Shown: positions 34,886-41,979 of the stretch, in pieces
Position numbering within the stretch: position 1 is the stretch's first letter
How the letters are laid out: the number at the start of each line of letters is the position of its first letter
Source: Methanocella arvoryzae MRE50
GTDB taxonomy: Archaea; Halobacteriota; Methanocellia; Methanocellales; Methanocellaceae
Reading direction: 5' to 3'
DNA length: 64,000 nt
Assembly: GCF_000063445.1 (NCBI RefSeq)
Contig: NC_009464.1
Location: forward strand, 1,054,001-1,118,000
Notes under the pieces: model-generated
The model's input: only the letters and a program-made list of their open reading frames with translations
Told to the model about the DNA's origin: nothing
Databases searched by the model: none
Position numbers and translations under genes: made by a program

Positions 34886-35404
34886 CTATGGCGACGGCCT
34901 CGGGTTAAACCCGCCGTGTGAGCCCATGCCTGGCCCCATGTCGCGGAGCCTGTTGGCGACGTCGCTGCCGGGGACCAGGTCGTTGAGCCCTTCGATGATC
35001 TTGCGGTAGCGTACTACGCCGTTTTTATCAATCAGGAATAGGGCGGGATAAGCAGTATCGGTCGTCGTGTCGAAGACGCCGTAAAGGTCAGCGATCCTGT
35101 GCTCCGGGTCGCTGATCACCCGGAAGGGCAGTTTTAAGTCTACGGCCAGGTTCTTCGCCTCGTCGAGGTTGTCGGTGCTGATGGCGACTACTTCCCCGTC
35201 CTGCTGAGAGATGTAGCCATAGTAGTCGGCCAGGTTTTTCAGCTCTTCCCGGCAGGTCTGGCACCGGCTGTTGCGGTAGAAAAAGATGACAAGGTTGTTT
35301 CGGCCTCTAAAGGTAGCGATGTTGAACTCAGTGCCTCGGACGTCTCTCGCGGCGAATTCAGGGGCGTTGCTGTTCACATCCACGGCTTTGCGCATCTGGT
35401 ACAT
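34886..35404 (-). CDS. Peroxiredoxin (AhpC/TSA-like)
   Basis: Thioredoxin-fold peroxidase of 172 aa. The active region reads LVIFFYRNSRCQTCREELKNL, i.e. a CxxC pair where classical peroxiredoxins have one peroxidatic Cys. The segments VVAISTDNLDEAKNL and FRVISDPEHRIADLYGV are typical. Because of the CxxC it could be a thiol-disulfide oxidoreductase rather than a peroxidase. The open frame reaches 35536, but the ATG at 35404 avoids overlap with the glycosyltransferase gene and gives the family length. Probably oxygen/peroxide defence. Confidence 0.85.
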   Translation of the reverse strand: MYQMRKAVDVNSNAPEFAARDVRGTEFNIATFRGRNNLVIFFYRNSRCQTCREELKNLADYYGYISQQDGEVVAISTDNLDEAKNLAVDLKLPFRVISDPEHRIADLYGVFDTTTDTAYPALFLIDKNGVVRYRKIIEGLNDLVPGSDVANRLRDMGPGMGSHGGFNPRPSP

Positions 35405-35495
35405 GGTTCCAGTTTCTACCCGCGGGAGAATTAGCTTGATACCACGTAAATGGCGGATAGCACTGCCCACAGAATGATCCGGGCATCTCTGGCGG

Positions 35496-36827
35496 TCAAA
35501 TACGCTTGTTTTCCTCCCAGTCGCGCTCGGCGTCAAGCACTTCGAGCACGACTGAGTATACGCCTACGAGGGAGTAGGCGAAGATGATCCATGGCCGGAC
35601 GAAGATAGAGAGCAGGATGTCGGAGATGCTTCCCCTCCCCTCTTCGAGCTGGAGGATGGACTCGGCAGCGAACAGGATGGCCAGCGGTAATACAAGCGCG
35701 ATCAGGATTATGGGGGGCACGACGTTGACGTAGAGCATGAACCCCAGGAAGCCCATCAGGATGACGCTGAACAGCAGCCCTCCGGTGCTCAGGGAGTACA
35801 GCAGGATCGTGTTGAGCGTTTTCAGGTTGATGCGCTCCTTTGCAGACTGCTTGAGGTGCTTGCGCAGGACGCCCATGCTGCCCCGGGTCCACCGCACGCG
35901 CTGGTGCCACCAGTCCCGTGGGCCAAGCGCCGGCTGCTCGTAGCTTTTGATCGTGTAGTCGATGCGCATGTGGCAGTTTTTCCTGATCAGCTTCATGCCC
36001 AGGTCGCAGTCCTCGGTCAGGCTGGACTCGTCGAAGCCGCCGATGCGGTCGAACACGGTTTTCCGGAGGAAAACGTTCGACCCATAGATGGAGTGGTTAC
36101 CTGTCAGGAAGTCGGAGATGAACCTCGAGAAATTGTTGAGGACCGTCGATTCGTTGCCGGTTATCGTGGTAAAGAGGTTGTAGTCCATGTTCCTGGCCAT
36201 GACCTTTCCGCCGATGCAGTCCAGCTTCGGGTCCATGATGAATTCGGCCGAAGCCCGGATCAGCGCGTCCTTATCTATGGTGTGATCCGCATCGTAGATG
36301 GCGATGATCTGGCCGGTCGCATGGGTGAGGCTGTTATTGATCGATCCTGCCTTAGAGCCGGCGTGGGGCCCTTCGTTAGGAACGACCTTGACACACGGGT
36401 ACTTCCGGGAGAGCGCCGCAGCGATCTCCGGTGTCGAGTCCCTGCACCTCGGGCGGACCTCAGGGGCGATGATCACTTCCAGCCTGTCGTGGGGGTAGTT
36501 CGCCTTCATGATGCTTTCGACGCACTGCCCGATGGTGCGCTCCTCGTTCAGGGTGGGGATGATGATCGTCATCGGCAGCGGGTTCCGCACGCTGGCTTCC
36601 GGCAGGCGGTACATGCGGCTCTGCTCGACAAAGCGGGCGGCAAAATAGATGGTGATAACCACCACGATACCCAGCAGTGTGTACGACGCCAGGGGTATCC
36701 ATTCTCTGACCAGCACCCAGTTGACCACCGAGGCGAGAAGGATGGTCGAGTAGACGAGACTGCCGGCGAGGACTCCCAAAGCCAGCAGCATCAGGAGGAC
36801 AAGCACAAAGGCGAGCTTGTTTTTCAT
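35496..36827 (-). CDS. Membrane family 2 glycosyltransferase
   Basis: Processive-type polysaccharide synthase of 443 aa (relatives include hyaluronan, NodC and poly-GlcNAc synthases). Two N-terminal transmembrane helices precede a GT-A domain with IIPTLNEERTIGQCVESI, the metal-binding YDADHTIDKDAL, the base-providing TEDCDLGMKLI, and the product-channel motif HQRVRWTRGSMG. At least three helices follow (GLLFSVILMGFLGFMLYV). It would polymerise a cell-surface sugar using a UDP-sugar. It is divergent from the diadenylate cyclase gene across the 88-bp hairpin array. Confidence 0.92.
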   Translation of the reverse strand: MKNKLAFVLVLLMLLALGVLAGSLVYSTILLASVVNWVLVREWIPLASYTLLGIVVVITIYFAARFVEQSRMYRLPEASVRNPLPMTIIIPTLNEERTIGQCVESIMKANYPHDRLEVIIAPEVRPRCRDSTPEIAAALSRKYPCVKVVPNEGPHAGSKAGSINNSLTHATGQIIAIYDADHTIDKDALIRASAEFIMDPKLDCIGGKVMARNMDYNLFTTITGNESTVLNNFSRFISDFLTGNHSIYGSNVFLRKTVFDRIGGFDESSLTEDCDLGMKLIRKNCHMRIDYTIKSYEQPALGPRDWWHQRVRWTRGSMGVLRKHLKQSAKERINLKTLNTILLYSLSTGGLLFSVILMGFLGFMLYVNVVPPIILIALVLPLAILFAAESILQLEEGRGSISDILLSIFVRPWIIFAYSLVGVYSVVLEVLDAERDWEENKRI

Positions 36828-36852
36828 GGTTTAGTGCATATCCACCCTTTTG

Positions 36853-36862
36853 GTATTTAAGA
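36853..36862 (-). promoter_or_regulatory. TATA box for glycosyltransferase gene
   Basis: On the minus strand CTTAAATACC lies about 30 bases before the ATG at 36827, giving a nearly leaderless transcript. The hairpin array starts 29 bases further upstream. Confidence 0.5.
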
Positions 36863-36890
36863 GTACTTCACAACTGCTTACGGCTCATAC

Positions 36891-37240
36891 AATTGGAGCG
36901 TGCGTAGCAAAGCTTCAATTGCCTAAGACACAAGCTATTGTAGCATGCAAAGCAGCTACAATTGCTTGTGTCGCATTCAATTGGAGCGTGCGTAGCAAAG
37001 CTTCAATTGCCTAAGACACAAGCTATTGTAGCATGCGAAGCAGCTACAATTGCTTGTGTCGCATTCAATTGGAGCGTGCGTAGCAAAGCTTCAATTGCCT
37101 AAGACACAAGCTATTGTAGCATGCGAAGCAGCTACAATTGCTTGTGTCGCATTCAATTGGAGCGTGCGTAGCAAAGCTTCAATTGCCTAAGACACAAGCT
37201 ATTGTAGCATGCGAAGCAGCTACAATTGCTTGTGTCGCAT
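36891..37240. repeat. Four tandem 88-base units with paired hairpins
   Basis: Units begin AATTGGAGCGTGCGTAGC at 36891, 36979, 37067 and 37155 (period 88) and differ by only a base or two. Each unit holds hairpin 1 (arms CAATTGGAGC and GCTTCAATTG, 12-base loop) and hairpin 2 (18-base arms GACACAAGCTATTGTAGC and GCTACAATTGCTTGTGTC, one mismatch, 10-base loop; 36927-36972 in copy 1). The two hairpins resemble each other around their loops. There are no open frames and no unique spacers, so it is not CRISPR. It occupies most of the 570-base gap between two divergent genes. Confidence 0.95.
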
Positions 37241-37396
37241 GCTATTTCCTTTTATAGGATAAGGACAAAATACGAATTGGCCTGCTTGGACGAGCAAGCC
37301 CGTCTGGCGAGTAAGCGTACTCACCAGTCTATGATAACCTACTAATATTTCAAAGTGCACTAAGACATAGGAAATTTTGAGTGGCGGAGGCGGACG

Positions 37397-38047
37397 TTGG
37401 CAGCAGAAGCAGTGACTATCGACGAGCGTGAGGTCCAGGAAGAAAAAGTGATGGACGTAATCCTGGGCGTCGCTAAGGGCATCTCCAAGAGCGGAGAGGG
37501 CGGCCTGATCGTGATAGCCGACCGTGCTGACATAGACGGCCTTTTCGAAACCCACTACCCGCAGTTTACCACCGCTTATCCTGTGACCGAGAAGGGCATG
37601 AATGTGGTCCTGGAGAAGCTGGCGACCATCGACGGCTCTGTTTTGATTACCCCGAGAGGAGAGCTCGTGGCCTTCGGCGCCCGTTTGCTACGCTCGACCA
37701 CCCTGCCGGGCTTCGGCACCAGACACGCCGCCGCCAGCGGCATCACCGAAAGCCTGCCAAACTCCACGGCCATCCTGATCTCGGAGGAGTCCAGCTGGAT
37801 CAAAGTATTCCAGAAAGGCACCATCGTGCTGGAGATGGACTCGTCCGAAGTCAACCCCAACGTAATGGAGAAAGTGGCCGCCTTCCTCACCAGAGGCGAC
37901 ACCGCCCTGCTGGCCGCAGCCTTCCTTTCCATCGTAGTGCTGCCCGTGACCCCGCAGAGCATAGTCTACATCGGCGGCGCATACCTCATCGTGAAGTCTA
38001 CTTTTGAGACCTTATCGTCGCTGCTCAAGGGCATCGACAGCGCCTAA
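37397..38047 (+). CDS. dacZ: Diadenylate cyclase (DisA_N domain, DacZ type)
   Basis: Makes cyclic di-AMP from two ATP; 216 aa, soluble. The DAC domain covers residues 65-200: the first catalytic motif is IDGSVLITPRGE (residues 78-89; DGS where most enzymes have DGA), and the second is GFGTRHAAASGI (residues 105-116). About 60 residues precede the domain without a membrane helix, unlike bacterial CdaA, and the DNA-binding half of DisA is absent, as in euryarchaeal DacZ. TTG start at 37397 with GGAGG eight bases upstream. c-di-AMP controls osmolyte and K+ transport in studied archaea. Confidence 0.88.
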   Translation: MAAEAVTIDEREVQEEKVMDVILGVAKGISKSGEGGLIVIADRADIDGLFETHYPQFTTAYPVTEKGMNVVLEKLATIDGSVLITPRGELVAFGARLLRSTTLPGFGTRHAAASGITESLPNSTAILISEESSWIKVFQKGTIVLEMDSSEVNPNVMEKVAAFLTRGDTALLAAAFLSIVVLPVTPQSIVYIGGAYLIVKSTFETLSSLLKGIDSA

Positions 38048-38124
38048 ATATTTTAATCCAGTTGCCGGGCGAGCGTCAATGGCGAAGGAACCGGTATACG
38101 GCCATCTGGGCTGGAACGAAAAAA

Positions 38125-38577
38125 TTATTTGAATATCTTAAACGTCACCGACTTGTTGATCGTAAAAGCGTAGATGAAGCCGATGAAGGCTACAATGACG
38201 TTGGCGATCATGACGTAGAGAGTCGCGTCGTTCTGGAAGATGAACTGGACCAGAACGAATAGCAGGGCTACCGTTAAAGCCATCTGAGAGTATGCTACCA
38301 GCGCGAAAGACGCCAGCTGATGGTGGTATTTCTCATAGGTGTTCCTGAACGTGAAGGTCTTGTTAAGGTAGAAGCTCACGCCCATGCCAACGTGATAGGA
38401 AATGATCTTCGCGATGATGTAGAAGAGGCCGACATAGTGATCCAGTGCGAACAGTATCGCCATGTCGACGAGCGTGGCAAGCACGCCCACCATCAGCGAC
38501 TTTACCAGCTTCCGGTAGTCGGGGTAGAATCTCGAAATGGCGATCTCTGCCTGTAATAATATGTCCTTCACTAACAC
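38125..38577 (-). CDS. GtrA-family membrane protein
   Basis: Small four-helix membrane protein (150 aa) of the GtrA/DPMS family, which helps flip lipid-linked sugars. Helices: LMVGVLATLVDMAILFAL, GLFYIIAKIISYHVGMGV, LVAYSQMALTVALLFVL and MIANVIVAFIGFIYAF. The segment YLNKTFTFRN between helices 2 and 3 and the ending NKSVTFKIFK are family marks. GTG start at 38577 (a second GTG lies two codons in). Last gene of a minus-strand run with hisH and a PP-loop protein; a functional link to them is not obvious. Confidence 0.9.
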   Translation of the reverse strand: MLVKDILLQAEIAISRFYPDYRKLVKSLMVGVLATLVDMAILFALDHYVGLFYIIAKIISYHVGMGVSFYLNKTFTFRNTYEKYHHQLASFALVAYSQMALTVALLFVLVQFIFQNDATLYVMIANVIVAFIGFIYAFTINKSVTFKIFK

Positions 38578-38602
38578 ACCTGCACTACATTTTTGGCCAG
38601 AG

Positions 38603-39202
38603 TTAAATCATCTCTGCGAAATTTTTAAGCATCCTTAGTCCGACAGGGCCGCTTTTCTCCGGGTGGAACTGGGTGCCTACGGCGTTGCCGGCATCGTTGG
38701 AGACGATGGCTGTAAAGGCCCCTCCATAGTCCGCTGATGCCACGGTACAGGGGCTTACTTCAGCCCTGTACGAGTGGACAAAATAGACGTAGCTGCCAGT
38801 CTCGATGCCCTTGAGCAGCGGATGCTCCCGCTCTACGGACAGCGAATTCCAGCCCATGTGGGGGACTTTCAGGCCTCCCGCAAACCGGGATACCGTGCCG
38901 GGGACAATCTTGAGTCCCTCGTGCCGGCCGTTCTCTTCGCTGGCCTCGTAGAACATCTGCATGCCGAGGCAGATGCCGAGCAGAGGCACTCCGGCATCGA
39001 CGCGCTCCAGGATGACCTTTTTTAACGGCTCGACCTGGCGCATGCAGGCTTCGAAAGCTCCGACCCCGGGGAGGACGAGCGCGTCCGCAGCCTCGATCTC
39101 TGCGGGATCGCCGGTGATCCTGCCCGGCGTCCCGACGAAGGCGAGGCCTCTTGCCACGCTGTTCAGGTTGCCTGCACCATAGTCGATTATCGCGATCTTC
39201 AC
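38603..39202 (-). CDS. hisH: Imidazole glycerol phosphate synthase glutaminase subunit HisH
   Basis: Glutaminase that feeds ammonia to HisF in histidine synthesis; 199 aa. The start KIAIIDYGAGNLNSV, the nucleophile in LLGICLGMQMFYEAS, and the His/Glu of VGTQFHPEKSG form a complete class I triad. GTG at 39202 is chosen because GGAGG lies ten bases upstream; the open frame extends to 39262 only by overlapping the previous gene. No other his gene is present; hisF must lie elsewhere. Confidence 0.95.
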   Translation of the reverse strand: MKIAIIDYGAGNLNSVARGLAFVGTPGRITGDPAEIEAADALVLPGVGAFEACMRQVEPLKKVILERVDAGVPLLGICLGMQMFYEASEENGRHEGLKIVPGTVSRFAGGLKVPHMGWNSLSVEREHPLLKGIETGSYVYFVHSYRAEVSPCTVASADYGGAFTAIVSNDAGNAVGTQFHPEKSGPVGLRMLKNFAEMI

Positions 39203-39203
39203 T

Positions 39204-41087
39204 TTACTGTCCTCCGCTTCTCCTGAATTTGACGAGGGGGCAGATGGAGATACATTCACCACATGCGTTGCATGCCTCGCTGATGCTAGCTTTGTGGTTC
39301 TCCTTAGTTATAGCGTTTATGGGGCATGCGCCCACGCACACCCCGCAGCCGGTGCACAGCATGCCTCTCCTGATGGCATTTTCGGCCAGCCGGATGGTCT
39401 CTCCCACTGCTGCTTCGTCCTTGCCCCTGGCCACTACAGTGCCGGTGGCGAAGACCTGTACGCTCCCCTCTGCGGAAGGAATGAAGAGGACTCCGTCTAT
39501 GGTCTTGATCTCGCCCAGCGGCCTGAGCATGACTTCGAGCCTCTCCAGATCCAGCGGGGCGTCGAAGCTGCCCTCGGCGCTCACGGAGCCGTCCTTGCAC
39601 GGGCGATGGCCGCAGACGACGTTGAACTCCAGGGCTTCCACCTTACCCTCAGGTGTAGTAGTCGTGATACCCAGAGCCTTGCGGATCTCCTCCCATTGCG
39701 GGGGCAGGCGCTTCCACCGCCAGAGGCCGTAGGTCACGTAGCCGGGGGACAGCCCTACCTTTTTACAGTAGTCCAGCAGGAAAGCCTCCCACTGCTGCCA
39801 CATTTCGGGGTGCTGCTGCCGGACGTATTCATAGTCGGCCAGGCTGGCGCTCGGGCACAGCCAGCACCCGATCCGGTCGAAGCCCCGCTCGTATAACGGA
39901 TTGTAGGGCGCTTTCTCCCGGAACAGGTAGAGCCAGATGTGCAGGGCGGTCCAGTTCTGGATGGGCGACGCGCTGATCTGGTTGCCCACCCATGGGTTTT
40001 GCCAGACCCGCAGGCTCTTCGCCCGGACCTCGGACTCGTACCGGCGCTGGCCAATGAAGGAAAGGCAGCCCTCAGGGTAGCTGTTCTCAATCAGGTCGGT
40101 GATCGGGCCGAGCTTGCAGACCTTGCAGCACCAGCGTGCCTCAACCGACGGAGGCCCGAACTTGGGGGCCGCTGCCCAGAAGGACTCAGCCTCGGCCACC
40201 TTCAGCTTCAGCTGGTACTTCTCTGCCACCTCGTGCACGTTGGCCGTGGTCTCAGGGAACTCCAGCCCTGTATTGATGTACATCACATCGAAGTCCGGCA
40301 GGGCTTTCCTCACGATCAGCAGCGTGGCCAGGCTGTCCTTGCCGCCGGAGTACGAGACAGTGACGGGCAGGTTCTTCTCTGCAGCCACCCTCTTCGCGAA
40401 GCTGATGCCTTCGCTCTCGAAGCCGTCGATATAGTTTGCGTTAGCGGCTATCGCATCGTCCCAGGTCTGGCCCCCGGCCGGGACGGCGTGGTCATCGTAG
40501 CCGTTCCACCGGGTCTTGACCGCCACACCCTTTTTCCTGGCCTTCATGTCGGCGCCCGTCATCTTGGCCCTGCCCATAGCCACCGGCCTGCCGTTGACCA
40601 GTACTATGACCTCGTCGTCGATCTGGATAGACTCGTCACAGCCGACCACCCCGGGGCCAAGCATGTTGGAGCTGCCAAGCAGGGGCTTTTCCGCCCCTTT
40701 GTCGGCGATCACGAAGCCCTTGGTCAGCTTCATCTGTTTAGCCGCATAGGGCCTGGGCATGAAAATCCACCTGAGCCTGACCGGGTCGAACCTGACGGCG
40801 CCGAACATCCGGCCGTCCACGTAGATCTCGTCGAGCCGGTCCTCGTACGGAGCCTTGTTGAGCACGACAACTTTATCCTGGATCATGCCTTCGTGGCCGA
40901 AGCCATCGGCGATCGCCCGGTTTATGAGATCGACGTCGAAGGGGAAGGCCGGCCTGATGTCGCCGGGCGGCGTGACCTCTACCCGTCGCGTCTCGTTCCC
41001 GCACTTCGCGCACCTTTTGCCGAGCACGGGCACGTTGCAGGCGTCACACCAGAACAGCGTCAGCTTTCCAAGATAAACGTGGCTCAT
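39204..41087 (-). CDS. PP-loop (PAPS reductase-like) protein with zinc ribbon, PUA-like and ferredoxin domains
   Basis: A 627-aa multidomain protein: N-terminal zinc ribbon (FWCDACNVPVLGKRCAKCG); a PUA-like domain around residues 140-185 (GFVIADKGAEKPLL); a PP-loop adenylylating domain with VSYSGGKDSLATLL and an ARWCCKVCKLGP cysteine cluster (residues about 240-450); and two C-terminal ferredoxin motifs (CTGCGVCVGACPINAI, CNACGECISICPLVKF). Usually annotated as phosphoadenosine phosphosulfate reductase, but zinc ribbon and PUA suggest RNA, perhaps tRNA thiolation. The substrate is unproven. hisH starts one base after its stop. Confidence 0.85.
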   Translation of the reverse strand: MSHVYLGKLTLFWCDACNVPVLGKRCAKCGNETRRVEVTPPGDIRPAFPFDVDLINRAIADGFGHEGMIQDKVVVLNKAPYEDRLDEIYVDGRMFGAVRFDPVRLRWIFMPRPYAAKQMKLTKGFVIADKGAEKPLLGSSNMLGPGVVGCDESIQIDDEVIVLVNGRPVAMGRAKMTGADMKARKKGVAVKTRWNGYDDHAVPAGGQTWDDAIAANANYIDGFESEGISFAKRVAAEKNLPVTVSYSGGKDSLATLLIVRKALPDFDVMYINTGLEFPETTANVHEVAEKYQLKLKVAEAESFWAAAPKFGPPSVEARWCCKVCKLGPITDLIENSYPEGCLSFIGQRRYESEVRAKSLRVWQNPWVGNQISASPIQNWTALHIWLYLFREKAPYNPLYERGFDRIGCWLCPSASLADYEYVRQQHPEMWQQWEAFLLDYCKKVGLSPGYVTYGLWRWKRLPPQWEEIRKALGITTTTPEGKVEALEFNVVCGHRPCKDGSVSAEGSFDAPLDLERLEVMLRPLGEIKTIDGVLFIPSAEGSVQVFATGTVVARGKDEAAVGETIRLAENAIRRGMLCTGCGVCVGACPINAITKENHKASISEACNACGECISICPLVKFRRSGGQ

Positions 41088-41211
41088 CGCGGAAAAAATG
41101 GAGGCTGCATCCTATAAAGACTTTTACATGGGCGGTCAGACGTCACGCAGACATGTGCGCGGTAACAGCTGCCTGCGTATACATTGCGAGTGAGAAGCGC
41201 CCGGTATTTGA

Positions 41212-41223
41212 TGTTGTACAACA
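41212..41223. promoter_or_regulatory. Perfect 12-base palindrome in divergent promoter region
   Basis: TGTTGTACAACA stands immediately before an AAATTTATTTATC TATA-like run, in the 344-base gap between the PP-loop gene (minus) and the GrpE-like gene (plus). It would suit a dimeric regulator. The rest of the gap (41088-41431) is AT-rich with no gene. Confidence 0.4.
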
Positions 41224-41431
41224 AAATTTATTTATCGTTTTTGACGAACTTGTTACAGTCGTATATTAAAATATTTCAGATATCACGTAGTATTAGCATT
41301 GCCATTTAAACTGAATACTGGCATCAGCGGCTTTGACCCTGTTCATCGAACTTCCGGACTGACGGGACATGGTGATAAGTGCTGAGCAAATGGTGGAAAA
41401 TAGGTATGCTGGTAGCGGTGGATGAGGAACA

Positions 41432-41962
41432 ATGATGAACGATAGAGCAGCACGATCAGTAGCCCCGCAGGGAAAAGACACACCTGCCGGCCTGTCGAGT
41501 CTGGAAGAAAGGTACGCACAGGAGCTCATGACCAGGACACAAGGCTTCAGAGACGTGCTTTTGAGTTATATGAAAGAGGTACAAAAAGAAAGGATCAGCA
41601 TGGCCAACAACCTGGAGGTACAGCTACTCAGCTTGATAGAGGTCTGCGACGGCCTTTCTGGTTACATCCGGCAGTATGAAGGTAAAAACGTAGAAGGGTT
41701 CGGATGGATAGTGACCGTTTATTCCAGCCTGCTGCAGAGGCTTGAGCAGGCAGGGGTAGCAAAGATACCGATCGAAAAGGGCGAGCCCTTTGACGATATC
41801 AGGCACGAGATCATCAATCTCGCGGACCGTCCCCCCAAAATTCTCGTAAGGCCGACTGTCCGGTACGTGGCGATGCCGGGATATTACCTGAAAAACAAAG
41901 TGTTGCGCAAGGCTCGAGTGGAAGTAGACTGGGCACCCAGGCCGGGAGTATCCGGGCGGTGA
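41432..41962 (+). CDS. GrpE-like protein, isolated from dnaK/dnaJ
   Basis: 176 aa with a long helical N-terminal half (YAQELMTRTQGFRDVLLSYMKEVQKER) and a C-terminal part like the GrpE beta domain: RLEQAGVAKIPIEKGEPFDDIRHEII, then GYYLKNKVLRKARVEV. GrpE proteins exchange ADP on the DnaK chaperone. Here no dnaK or dnaJ adjoins, and conservation outside the beta domain is weak, so it may be a divergent paralogue with another partner. It is convergent with the giant sensor kinase gene, 17 bases apart. Confidence 0.7.
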   Translation: MMNDRAARSVAPQGKDTPAGLSSLEERYAQELMTRTQGFRDVLLSYMKEVQKERISMANNLEVQLLSLIEVCDGLSGYIRQYEGKNVEGFGWIVTVYSSLLQRLEQAGVAKIPIEKGEPFDDIRHEIINLADRPPKILVRPTVRYVAMPGYYLKNKVLRKARVEVDWAPRPGVSGR

Positions 41963-41979
41963 GGCCGGTAAGGTTCGCT

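Noticed and set aside
36891-37240. CRISPR array
   Set aside because: The 88-base units are nearly identical along their full length, so there are no variable spacers, and no cas genes are nearby.
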